DNA of 15,433 nt from Bacteroidota bacterium (GTDB lineage Bacteria; Bacteroidota; Bacteroidia; Bacteroidales; Marinifilaceae): positions 1 to 15,433 of the forward strand of contig JAEXFF010000336.1 of the NCBI GenBank assembly GCA_023400335.1, written 5' to 3'. The notes under the pieces are model-generated. The model saw only the letters and a program-made list of their open reading frames with translations, had not been told where the DNA came from and did no database searches. Position 1 is the stretch's first letter. Every line of letters begins with the position of its first letter. A program made the translations under genes and the position numbers. Of this stretch, positions 1-6,879 are shown piece after piece.

Positions 1-297
1 GAAAGAAGCCAGGGAAGATTTTTCAGCTTTAAAAGATTCATATATCATTTTACCTCCTAAATAAGAGAGCAGCAGAAAGGCGATCCAGTGATCGTAGTCG
101 GAAATATATTTGCTGAAGTTGATTCCTAGGCCCCATCCCGTTAAAGTCATTCCTCCCTGGAATACTCCCATAATCAGTGCCATTTTCAAAGATTTCCGGA
201 TACAGAACTTCTTCATGAAAATTCCTCCACTGATACTGACAGCCAGACTGTCCATGGAAAGACCCAATGCAATCAAAATAATAGTAGCGTACCCCAT
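1..297 (-). CDS. mntP: MntP-type manganese efflux pump, N-terminal part (3' end outside the window)
   Basis: The frame read from base 297 down to base 1 gives 99 codons without a stop. It starts MGYATIILIALGLSMDSLAVS, then SGGIFMKKF, and continues with further hydrophobic stretches around residues 43-60 and 75-90. The first helix carries the Met-Asp-Ser-hydrophobic-Ala-Val-Ser signature of MntP (formerly DUF204), with the conserved Asp near residue 16. Family members are about 185-190 residues with six membrane helices and export Mn2+ across the inner membrane, so roughly half is present. The ATG at 297 fits the family's short N-terminus. A promoter-like pair of boxes lies 19-48 nt upstream. 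The gene is divergent from the sulfatase. I see no yybP-ykoY-like manganese riboswitch in the short leader, though I could not search for one formally. Confidence 0.9.
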   Translation of the reverse strand, partial: MGYATIILIALGLSMDSLAVSISGGIFMKKFCIRKSLKMALIMGVFQGGMTLTGWGLGINFSKYISDYDHWIAFLLLSYLGGKMIYESFKAEKSSLASF

Positions 298-315
298 TAC
301 AGACAATTGATTGCA

Positions 316-345
316 CAAAAATAATTAAAAATGCTGAATTCCAAA
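316..345 (-). promoter_or_regulatory. Predicted Bacteroidetes-type promoter of mntP
   Basis: On the minus strand TTTG (345-342) is followed after 18 nt by TATTTTTG (323-316), an exact match to the TAnnTTTG -7 box. Transcription would begin about 10-15 nt before the ATG at 297, leaving a very short leader. The match is by eye only. Confidence 0.45.
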
Positions 346-542
346 AGAAAGAAGCTAAGGGAGGAGAATGAATTTTGGGATTTAAAATAATCCTGCAGTC
401 TGGGTGATAAATAGAAGAGAAGTTTTAAAATATACTGTTCGTAATCTCATTGGAAAAGTTAGATAACAAACTTTTAGATCCTTGAATAAAAATTAGTAAA
501 TCATTTGCAAATGGCGGGCTATATCATTATTTTTACGAATCA

Positions 543-573
543 ATTGCGACTAAATTAAAAATATTTAGATTTA
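543..573 (+). promoter_or_regulatory. Possible promoter of the sulfatase gene
   Basis: ATTG (543-546) is followed after 19 nt by TAGATTTA (566-573), one base from the TAnnTTTG -7 consensus. It sits 18 nt before the sulfatase ATG. The region is AT-rich, so a chance match is possible. Confidence 0.35.
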
Positions 574-591
574 CTTTAAAGTGGAAAAAAT

Positions 592-2082
592 ATGAAGAAT
601 GCCGATTTATTGAAATTCGGGACATTGCCTTTGGCAGCCTTGGTGGCTGGCTGTGGGGGGCATGTCAAAAAGACGGAAAAGCTACCTAATATTGTTGTGA
701 TCATGGCTGATGACCTGGGATACGGAGATATCAGTTGTTATGGGGCGACGGAAATTCAGACTCCGGGGATAGACCGTTTGGCAAGGGAAGGGTTGAGGCA
801 ACTGAATGGGCATTGTACTTCTGCTACGAGTACCCCGAGCCGTTTTGCTATGTTGACAGGTATGTATCCCTGGCGGGTAGGGGCAGCCATATTACCGGGG
901 GATGCTCCGATGCTGATCAAAGAAGACATGCCTACATTGCCTAAAATGTTAAAGCAGGCTGGTTATGTTACGGGGGTTGTTGGAAAATGGCATTTGGGTT
1001 TGGGAAAGGGAAATGTAAACTGGAATGAACTTATTACTCCTTCTCCGAATGAGATCGGATTTGATTATTCGTATATTATGGCGGCTACGAACGACCGGGT
1101 GCCGACGGTATATGTCAGCAATGGAAAGGTGGTCCATTTGGATCCCAACGATCCGATTGAAGTGAGTTACAAACACAATTTTCCCGGAGAGCCTACAGGC
1201 AAAGATAATCCTGAATTATTGCGGATGCACCCCAGTCTGGGACATAATATGTCGATAACCAACGGAATTCCCCGTATCGGTTACATGAAAGGCGGAAAAT
1301 CGGCTCTTTGGGTGGATGAAGAGATGTATAAAGTATTTCTGGATGAAGCGAAAGGTTATGTAAAGGCGCATCAGGAGGAGTCTTTCTTTTTATATTATGC
1401 TTTGCACCAGCCGCATGTGCCCCGTTTACCGAATGCGATGTTTGCAGGAAAGTCCAAACTGGGCCCCCGCGGGGATGTTATTCTGGAAGCCGATTATTGT
1501 GTAAATGAGTTTTTAAAATACCTGGATGAATTGAATCTGACCGAAAATACGATTGTTATTTTTACGAGTGATAACGGACCGGTTTTGGACGACGGTTATC
1601 AGGACAGGGCAGAAGAAATGAATGGTGATCACAAACCGGCTGGCCCTTTCCGGGGGTGGAAATGTGATCCCTATGAAGGAGGAGCCCGTATTCCGATGAT
1701 TGTGCGTTGGCCGGGTAAAGTACAGGCCGGTACTTCTTCCGATGCTTTAATTTGTCAGGTTGATTTTTGTCCTTCTTTTGCTGCATTGTTGAACACTTCC
1801 TACGAAGTGAAGGACGGAGAAAATCAGATTGACGCATTGCTTGGAAAATCTCAGCAGGGGAGAGAGAATCTGGTGCTGGAAGGATATGGAATTGATTTGT
1901 GGCTGAAAGAGGGAGATTGGGCCTGTATACCGGAATATACTACCCGAAGGGGAGAGACTGTAGAAGCAAGGCTTTACAACCTGAAAGAGGATGTGGCACA
2001 ACAGCATAATCTGGCCGCTGAATATCCGGAAAAAGTGAAAGAAATGACGGAAAAACTCCAATTGATAAAAGGACAGGATTGA
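592..2082 (+). CDS. S1-family (arylsulfatase-type) sulfatase, lipoprotein
   Basis: A 496-residue sulfatase with all expected motifs. The metal-binding Asp-Asp is at 40-41 (VIMADDLGYGD). The modification motif S-T-P-S-R is at 80-84, so Ser80 would be converted to formylglycine by a radical-SAM maturase (anSME) encoded elsewhere. Further motifs are GKWHLG (131-136), LHQPHVP (271-277), TSDNGP (325-330) and the FRGWK...EGGARIP segment (353-368). The N-terminus is hydrophobic and ends in a lipobox, LVAGC, with Cys21 as the lipidation site; its n-region is weakly charged, with an Asp at position 5. The family hydrolyses sulfate esters on glycans such as mucin or glycosaminoglycans, in the periplasm or at the cell surface. 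The subfamily and sulfate position cannot be read here. The gene appears monocistronic, with a hairpin terminator 37 nt after the stop and no sulfatase or glycosidase partner in the window. Confidence 0.93.
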   Translation: MKNADLLKFGTLPLAALVAGCGGHVKKTEKLPNIVVIMADDLGYGDISCYGATEIQTPGIDRLAREGLRQLNGHCTSATSTPSRFAMLTGMYPWRVGAAILPGDAPMLIKEDMPTLPKMLKQAGYVTGVVGKWHLGLGKGNVNWNELITPSPNEIGFDYSYIMAATNDRVPTVYVSNGKVVHLDPNDPIEVSYKHNFPGEPTGKDNPELLRMHPSLGHNMSITNGIPRIGYMKGGKSALWVDEEMYKVFLDEAKGYVKAHQEESFFLYYALHQPHVPRLPNAMFAGKSKLGPRGDVILEADYCVNEFLKYLDELNLTENTIVIFTSDNGPVLDDGYQDRAEEMNGDHKPAGPFRGWKCDPYEGGARIPMIVRWPGKVQAGTSSDALICQVDFCPSFAALLNTSYEVKDGENQIDALLGKSQQGRENLVLEGYGIDLWLKEGDWACIPEYTTRRGETVEARLYNLKEDVAQQHNLAAEYPEKVKEMTEKLQLIKGQD

Positions 2083-2107
2083 GATTGTGAGGTTTTTTGT
2101 ATCTTTG
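2078..2107 (+). promoter_or_regulatory. Predicted Bacteroidetes-type promoter of the GSCFA gene
   Basis: ATTG (2078-2081), 18 nt, then TATCTTTG (2100-2107), an exact TAnnTTTG -7 box in its commonest form. It overlaps the last codons of the sulfatase gene. Transcription would start near 2113-2116, just before or at the base of the hairpin at 2119-2151. Part of the GSCFA leader would therefore be that hairpin. Confidence 0.5.
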
Positions 2108-2118
2108 GCATACGAAAG

Positions 2119-2160
2119 CCGGGGAAGTGCTGGAGAAAGGTGCTTTCCCGGTTTTTTATT
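2119..2160 (+). terminator. Rho-independent terminator after the sulfatase gene
   Basis: A 12-bp stem pairs 2119-2130 with 2140-2151, including three G-U pairs, around a 9-nt loop. Six T residues (2152-2157) and further T/A follow. This is a classical intrinsic terminator shape, 37 nt after the sulfatase stop. It also lies downstream of the predicted promoter of the next gene. Confidence 0.7.
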
Positions 2161-2174
2161 TTAAATGAAAAGAT

Positions 2175-3167
2175 ATGGAATTCCGGACTTTTGTAGCATG
2201 TGAACCCTCTGTTTATCAAATGGATTACGACAGTTCTATACTGTCTGTCGGGTCGTGTTTCACTGAAAATATCGGACAAAAATTAGATTATTTCCGTTTC
2301 AGGACGGAAGTGAATCCCTGCGGGATTGTCTATAATCCTTTGTCGGCAGCGAATGTACTGAGAATGTTAGCGGAAAGACGCCGTTTTACGGAAGAGGATT
2401 TATGGGAAAACCAGGGGAAGTGGGTGAGTCTCTACCATCATGGGCGTTTTTCATCGGAAAAGAAAGAGGATTGTTTGCATTCTATAAATACGCGTTTAGA
2501 GCGGGCGGCAGATTTTTTAAAAAAGACAGATTTCCTTTTGATTACTTTTGGAACGGCTTGGGTATACCGGCATCGAAAGAGTGGTATAATCGTATCCAAT
2601 TGCCATAGATTTCCCGGATCAGATTTTGAACGGTTCCGGTTGTCGGTGGAGGAAATTGTAAAGGTCTATCAGGCTTTGCTGGCTGAGCTTAGAGAGAAAA
2701 ATCCCCGTTTAAAAGTAATCTTTACTGTCAGTCCGATACGGCATTGGAAAGACGGCGCACACGCCAATCAGACCAGTAAAGCTGTTTTGTTACTGTCGGT
2801 GGAAGAACTGTGCAGAACTATACCTCAGACTTATTATTTCCCTGCCTATGAGATACTCATGGATGAATTGCGGGATTATCGGTTTTATGCAGACGATATG
2901 TTACATCCTTCTGCTTTAGCAATAGAATATATTTGGGAAAAGTTCCGGGACACCTGGATTTCTCCCCGGATTTACGATTTAATGCTTCGGGTGGACAAAT
3001 TGAATAAAGGTTTGGCTCATCGTCCTTTCTCTGCCACCTCTGCCGACTATCTGAATTTTAAAAAGCGGTTGGTTGAAGAAATACAGGTTTTGAAAAAAAT
3101 AAATCAAAACATTGTATTCAGTCCGGATGAACTGTCTTCTTCCATTTCTTCGGTTTCTTCGGTTTGA
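2175..3167 (+). CDS. GSCFA-domain protein (SGNH-hydrolase-like)
   Basis: The family-naming motif GSCFTENIG is at 26-34, with Ser27 as the presumed nucleophile. Later blocks fit the SGNH/GSCFA pattern: TFGTAWVY (124-131), VSPIRHWKDG (185-194) followed by HANQTSK, and a DDMLHPS segment (240-246) supplying the probable Asp/His pair. No signal peptide or membrane helix is visible, so a cytoplasmic location is inferred. The family is widespread in Bacteroidetes and resembles esterases/acyl hydrolases, but its substrate is unknown to me. At 330 residues it is near the usual length. The last ten residues are a Ser-rich tail (SSSISSVSSV) encoded by a 9-bp repeat that also encodes the Glu-rich tail of the convergent SPOR gene. 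The two coding regions overlap by 64 bp. Confidence 0.88.
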   Translation: MEFRTFVACEPSVYQMDYDSSILSVGSCFTENIGQKLDYFRFRTEVNPCGIVYNPLSAANVLRMLAERRRFTEEDLWENQGKWVSLYHHGRFSSEKKEDCLHSINTRLERAADFLKKTDFLLITFGTAWVYRHRKSGIIVSNCHRFPGSDFERFRLSVEEIVKVYQALLAELREKNPRLKVIFTVSPIRHWKDGAHANQTSKAVLLLSVEELCRTIPQTYYFPAYEILMDELRDYRFYADDMLHPSALAIEYIWEKFRDTWISPRIYDLMLRVDKLNKGLAHRPFSATSADYLNFKKRLVEEIQVLKKINQNIVFSPDELSSSISSVSSV

Positions 3168-3661
3168 GACTGGGAAAGTTTTTTCAGATCCTGAACCGGA
3201 ATATCTGTTTTTACCGGATAACAGGCAGGGTATCGGGCACGGATTCGTTTTAAAACCGGAATACATTCCAGGCGGGAACGGAAATTACCGGCCCGGATTT
3301 TAAAATCGGGATCGAAATAGTTCAAATATACAGGTATATCCGGAAATTCCGTTTCAAAGTCTGTCTTCATTTGTTGTAGGCGCTCTACGGTGTAATCGTA
3401 GGAACTTCCTGAAAATATCTGGATCCTGTAGCCGGGCACTGTTTTTTGTTCCCGGTTTTGTTGGATATGGATCCGTACCAGATCGTTGACGGGAGCATTT
3501 TCTTTTATATCTATCCTGCCCCCGTTCCCTTCAATAACAGCCAATTTCTCAAAAATATCAGGTAGCATTTCCACCTGAAGGGTATCGGTTATTTCGGAGT
3601 CAAGGGTTTGAGCAGCCAAACTGCCGGAAAAAAGAAAAAGGATAAAGATAAATTTATACAT
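3104..3661 (-). CDS. Secreted SPOR-domain protein
   Basis: A 185-residue protein starting with a clear signal peptide (MYKFIFILFLFSGSLAAQ), probably cut near residue 17-18. Residues about 76-152 form a SPOR domain: VPGYRIQIFSGSS opens it, an amphipathic helix follows (93-106), then PVYLNYFDPDFKIRAGNF, and a second helix ends at ARYPACYPVKTDI. SPOR domains bind denuded peptidoglycan glycan strands, so a periplasmic cell-envelope or division-site role is likely. The segment between signal peptide and SPOR domain (20-75) is not recognised. The C-terminus after residue 165 is acidic low-complexity sequence that overlaps the GSCFA gene on the other strand. No membrane helix remains after cleavage. 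The start at 3661 sits just below a good promoter match. Confidence 0.85.
   Translation of the reverse strand: MYKFIFILFLFSGSLAAQTLDSEITDTLQVEMLPDIFEKLAVIEGNGGRIDIKENAPVNDLVRIHIQQNREQKTVPGYRIQIFSGSSYDYTVERLQQMKTDFETEFPDIPVYLNYFDPDFKIRAGNFRSRLECIPVLKRIRARYPACYPVKTDIPVQDLKKLSQSQTEETEEMEEDSSSGLNTMF
3137..3163 (+). repeat. Three 9-bp tandem units, codon-aligned in two convergent genes
   Basis: The units are TTCTTCCAT, TTCTTCGGT and TTCTTCGGT (3137-3145, 3146-3154, 3155-3163); the last two are identical. Read on the plus strand they give the Ser/Val-rich end of the GSCFA protein. On the minus strand they give TEE-TEE-MEE near the end of the SPOR protein. The unit length is a multiple of three, so both frames would tolerate copy-number change. 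Confidence 0.8.
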
Positions 3662-3681
3662 AGGTATCGGCTAATTTGGTG

Positions 3682-3713
3682 CGAAGATAAAAAATTTAAG
3701 TAAAATGTCCAAA
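3682..3713 (-). promoter_or_regulatory. Predicted promoter of the SPOR gene
   Basis: On the minus strand TTTG (3713-3710), 20 nt, then TATCTTCG (3689-3682), one base from TAnnTTTG and a common Bacteroidetes variant. The ATG is 21 nt downstream at 3661. Confidence 0.45.
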
Positions 3714-4237
3714 AGTGTCTGACAATGCGAAGAAATGTATTACCAGAAATAAAAGTATAAAGATCAGTTTTACAAAATACAGCTTGTAAATAGTAACTGC
3801 AACAGATATTGTATAGTTTTTCACCGGAATCATTTTTGTTTATAACTGTTGAAATACGTCTTATTTTCGAAAGGTAAGCGTTCAAAATAAATTGGATGTT
3901 TCAGGATTATGATCTTCTTTTTTAAGAGTTTACGGAAATAGTAAAGAATTCGATGGACTAAAATAAATTTAATATTTGTATAAATAATTTATTTTTAATA
4001 TATTTAAATACTCTCAGTTAAGTATAACTTTTCTGATTATTTTAAATAGTGGGAGTATTTTACGAATCGCAAAAATCCTATTCTCCGCTTTTCCGGTAAT
4101 TCTGTTTGTTTTTGGGTGCCGTGAAGACAAGAAGTGGATATTCCTCCTCTTGATCTTTAGTATTTATTTTTGTTAGTAGAAGTTTAAAAATAGACTTTTG
4201 TTTAAGAATTTTTATGCTGTAAAATTGTGATTGAATT

Positions 4238-4270
4238 TTTGAGAGATAATAATCTAATAATGTATATTTG
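4238..4270 (+). promoter_or_regulatory. Possible promoter of the kinase-SusC-SusD unit
   Basis: TTTG (4238-4241), 21 nt, then TATATTTG (4263-4270), an exact TAnnTTTG box. The spacing is slightly long. Transcription would begin near 4277, leaving a leader of about 250 nt before the kinase start. In such AT-rich DNA the match may be fortuitous. Confidence 0.3.
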
Positions 4271-4500
4271 TCTGTCATATTTCCATAGTTGTTGTTTCAC
4301 AGTTGTGCATACTGAATTAGCGAATCGGATAAGCAGGGAAGTACTTTAAATTTATCAGGAATAATATTTTAAAAAGTAAAAGAAGATTTTTTGAAAAAAA
4401 TATAAATGATGTGGATTTTTATTATGAATGACTTATTAAGTTTTTCGAATACCTGGGTTGTAAAAGTAGTTACTGGAACGATGGGAAGTTAGATTTTGGT

Positions 4501-4519
4501 TTCTAAATTTAATTTAGAA
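4501..4519. promoter_or_regulatory. Perfect 9-bp-arm palindrome just before the kinase gene, possible operator
   Basis: TTCTAAATT, one central T, then AATTTAGAA: every arm base pairs. It ends 5 nt before the first possible ATG (4525) and 38 nt before the alternative ATG (4558). A dimeric regulator site or a small RNA hairpin affecting translation are both possible. No regulator gene lies in the window to pair it with. Confidence 0.4.
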
Positions 4520-4524
4520 TCCGG

Positions 4525-6876
4525 ATGATTTGTGTGCAACATTGGATAAAGAAATATATGTCACTGAAAATCAAAAATCGTATCTGCCTTATAGCAGGAG
4601 TAATCTTGTTTTGTGGATTACTGTTTAAGGGGTACCGTTATTTCTCTTTTCAACAGCTTCCGCTCAAAAGGGTTGCGATGATTCATTCTTATGCTTCTGA
4701 TAATCCGCGTTGTTTATATATGAATAAATTGTTGGAGAAGGAATTCAAAAAGCGAAGAATCCGCGCTGAGATTTCTTATCATTATTTGGATACCGAACGA
4801 AAAAATTTTGATTTACGTATAGAATGGTTTACTCAATTATTGGACAGTTTTTCTGTAAAACCTCCCGATCTTATTTTCATTAATGATGATTATGCCCTCA
4901 GTTTTTTCCTGAAGTCCGGTCATCCGTCGATAGGTGAAATACCAGTGGTATTTACAGGAGTATATCAATTGCAGCCGATGCAGGAACTGTTAGAGAAGTA
5001 CCGGAATATTACCGGGAAATGGGAATGTGTTGATTATGAATCCAATGTACGTTTTATAGAAAAAATATTTCAAAAGCATGTTGCCATTACGGCCTATTAC
5101 GAATTGACTTATATGGCACAATATGCACACCGGGAAATTCATGAACAGCTGAAAGGATGTCCGGATATTCATTTTAATCATTATTATTTGCATCAAATGT
5201 ATCCTGATGATCCGCATTTTCCTGCAGATACAACGCTTTTCGAAACTTTGCAAATATGGGGACGGAACAATAGTCCCTATCCTTTTTCCGTAATAACTTT
5301 CCGCCCTTACCGGGATATGAAAGGGGTTGCTATTATCGGTCAGTCCGGGGATATTTTTACTCAGGAATATTTTCTTAACGACCTGTATGGGATTATTACG
5401 GTCCCGTTAGGGCTTAGTCATATTAGCCCGACCTTTACTGTGATTAATGAACCTTTCGGGTTTTGGAATGCTTATTTTGGGGGGTATTTCACATCCTGCG
5501 AACAGCAGATTACCGAGGGTGCGGAACTTGCAGTTCAAATATTTGCTGGCATTTCGCCCGCTGATCTTCCTATTACGGAGAGTGCAAAAGAGTATATGAT
5601 CGATTGGCAGACTCTCGATCGGTTTAAATTGGAGAAGGATATTCTTCCTGCCGGAGTACGTTTTATAAATATGCCTTTTTATGAACGTTATAAGACAGAA
5701 CTTATTATCGTAATTTCTTTGCTTACATTCATTTTACTTTCGTTTATTGCCGGTATGATTTATCTCTATATACGTGAACAAAAGCGTACCAGAGAGGCTT
5801 TACAGAATGTATCTCGGAAGAATACTTCTCTGGAACTGGCCATACAGGGGGGAGATACGTATGTGTGGCGGTTTCAGGACAATTATTTCTATTTTGAGCA
5901 TCCCATTGGGGAATTGCCGGGTCAGCTTACTTTGGAAGAATTTAAGCAGCTGATTCATCCGGAAGATCTTCCGTTGTTCGATATGAACAGAATTTCGATA
6001 AAAGTAGGGAGGAAAGCTATTCAGCAATATCGTTGCAAACTGACGGGTCCACAGTATGAATGGTGGGAATTCCGTTTTAGTTCCATGGAAATGAAGCAAG
6101 GAGGAAAAACAGAAATCAGCGGCCTGCTCATCAATATACAGAATGTAAAAGATAAGGAAGAAGAGTTGATTTTAGCAAAAAAATTAGCGGAAAAAGCAGA
6201 ATTGAAACAGTCCTTTCTGGCAAACATGAGTCATGAAATCAGAACACCGCTCAATGCGATCGTCGGTTTTTCTAATATTCTGGCTACAGAAGAAGATTTG
6301 GAAGAAACCGATAAAATGGAATTTATCCGGACAATTAACCGGAATAGTGATTTATTACTCTTATTAATTAATGATATTCTGGAACTTTCGCGGCTCGAAT
6401 CGGGTCAGATGGTTTTCGAAATGGGAGAATGTGCTGTCAGAGAACTGATAGATGAACTGTATGCTACTCATCGTATGTTGATTCCAAAACAATTGCAATT
6501 TTTGAAAGAAACGGCGGAGGAATCTCCGGTTATCTGGGCCGATAAGGGAAGGCTTACGCAGGTAATCACCAATTTTCTGACAAATGCCTGTAAATTTACA
6601 GAAAACGGTTATATAAAACTGGGATACGATGTTTTAAAAGAAAGTGGAGAGGTTGCTATTTTTGTGGAAGATACCGGAAAGGGTATATCTCCGGAACAGC
6701 AAAAAATGATATTCGACCGCTTTTATAAACAGGATGAATTTGCACAGGGTACAGGATTGGGGCTCGCTATCTGTCAGGCAATTGTTGAAAAATTAGATGG
6801 TCATATTGTTTTGCAATCGGAGCCTGGTAAAGGCAGCCGCTTTGCGGTTATATTGTCTTGCCATTTATCTATATAA
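4525..6876 (+). CDS. Membrane histidine kinase with periplasmic binding-protein-like sensor and PAS domain
   Basis: 783 residues. One helix (about 19-36) is followed by a periplasmic domain to about 389 that opens KRVAMIHSYASDNP and contains PPDLIFINDDYA and IPVVFTG, typical of the ABC-transporter substrate-binding-protein fold. A second helix spans 392-416. A PAS-like segment (about 435-545) has the IHPEDLP motif of PAS_3 domains. The catalytic core follows: H-box FLANMSHEIRTPLNA with phospho-acceptor His570, N-box around NFLTNACKFT (683-692), G1 DTGKG (716-720), F-box FDRFYK (730-735) and G2 GTGLGLAI (742-749). It ends right after the ATPase domain, with no receiver or output domain, so it is not a hybrid kinase. 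Its response regulator is not in the window. ATG 4558 (residue 12) is an alternative start giving a more standard basic N-terminus. The SusC gene begins 3 nt after the stop. Confidence 0.92.
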   Translation: MICVQHWIKKYMSLKIKNRICLIAGVILFCGLLFKGYRYFSFQQLPLKRVAMIHSYASDNPRCLYMNKLLEKEFKKRRIRAEISYHYLDTERKNFDLRIEWFTQLLDSFSVKPPDLIFINDDYALSFFLKSGHPSIGEIPVVFTGVYQLQPMQELLEKYRNITGKWECVDYESNVRFIEKIFQKHVAITAYYELTYMAQYAHREIHEQLKGCPDIHFNHYYLHQMYPDDPHFPADTTLFETLQIWGRNNSPYPFSVITFRPYRDMKGVAIIGQSGDIFTQEYFLNDLYGIITVPLGLSHISPTFTVINEPFGFWNAYFGGYFTSCEQQITEGAELAVQIFAGISPADLPITESAKEYMIDWQTLDRFKLEKDILPAGVRFINMPFYERYKTELIIVISLLTFILLSFIAGMIYLYIREQKRTREALQNVSRKNTSLELAIQGGDTYVWRFQDNYFYFEHPIGELPGQLTLEEFKQLIHPEDLPLFDMNRISIKVGRKAIQQYRCKLTGPQYEWWEFRFSSMEMKQGGKTEISGLLINIQNVKDKEEELILAKKLAEKAELKQSFLANMSHEIRTPLNAIVGFSNILATEEDLEETDKMEFIRTINRNSDLLLLLINDILELSRLESGQMVFEMGECAVRELIDELYATHRMLIPKQLQFLKETAEESPVIWADKGRLTQVITNFLTNACKFTENGYIKLGYDVLKESGEVAIFVEDTGKGISPEQQKMIFDRFYKQDEFAQGTGLGLAICQAIVEKLDGHIVLQSEPGKGSRFAVILSCHLSI

Positions 6877-6879
6877 TTT

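Larger units (their letters stand above)
3662..4524. other. 863-bp AT-rich non-coding region between divergent genes
   Basis: No convincing coding sequence is present on either strand; the short open frames here have no recognisable domain. It holds the SPOR promoter at its left end. An 8-bp inverted repeat, AAATACTC (4006-4013) with GAGTATTT (4053-4060), encloses a small inner repeat, AGTTA/TAACT (4017-4030). A possible promoter lies at 4238-4270, and an almost perfect palindrome at 4501-4519 is next to the kinase start. The length is unusual for the otherwise compact layout and suggests regulatory content or decayed sequence. Confidence 0.6.

Noticed and set aside
50..316. 88-codon open frame on the minus strand
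   Set aside because: It overlaps the mntP frame at 1-297. Only the mntP frame gives membrane helices and the MntP signature, so this one is a shadow.
3589..3885. 98-codon minus-strand frame overlapping the start of the SPOR gene
   Set aside because: It runs through the predicted promoter and most of its length is AT-rich non-coding sequence. The SPOR frame has the signal peptide and domain.
4078..4278. 66-codon open frame on the minus strand in the long gap
   Set aside because: It is Lys/Ile/Leu-rich as expected from AT-rich DNA, with no recognisable domain, signal peptide or promoter of its own. It cannot be supported as a gene.
4406..4492. Short open frame (about 28 codons, starting MMWIFIMNDLL) just upstream of the kinase, a possible leader peptide
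   Set aside because: It has no runs of regulatory codons and no attenuator hairpin tied to it. This length is expected by chance.
4525..6876. Hybrid (HTCS-type) kinase controlling a classical polysaccharide locus
   Set aside because: The protein ends right after the G2 box and ATPase fold. There is no receiver or AraC-type output domain, and no frame downstream continues it.
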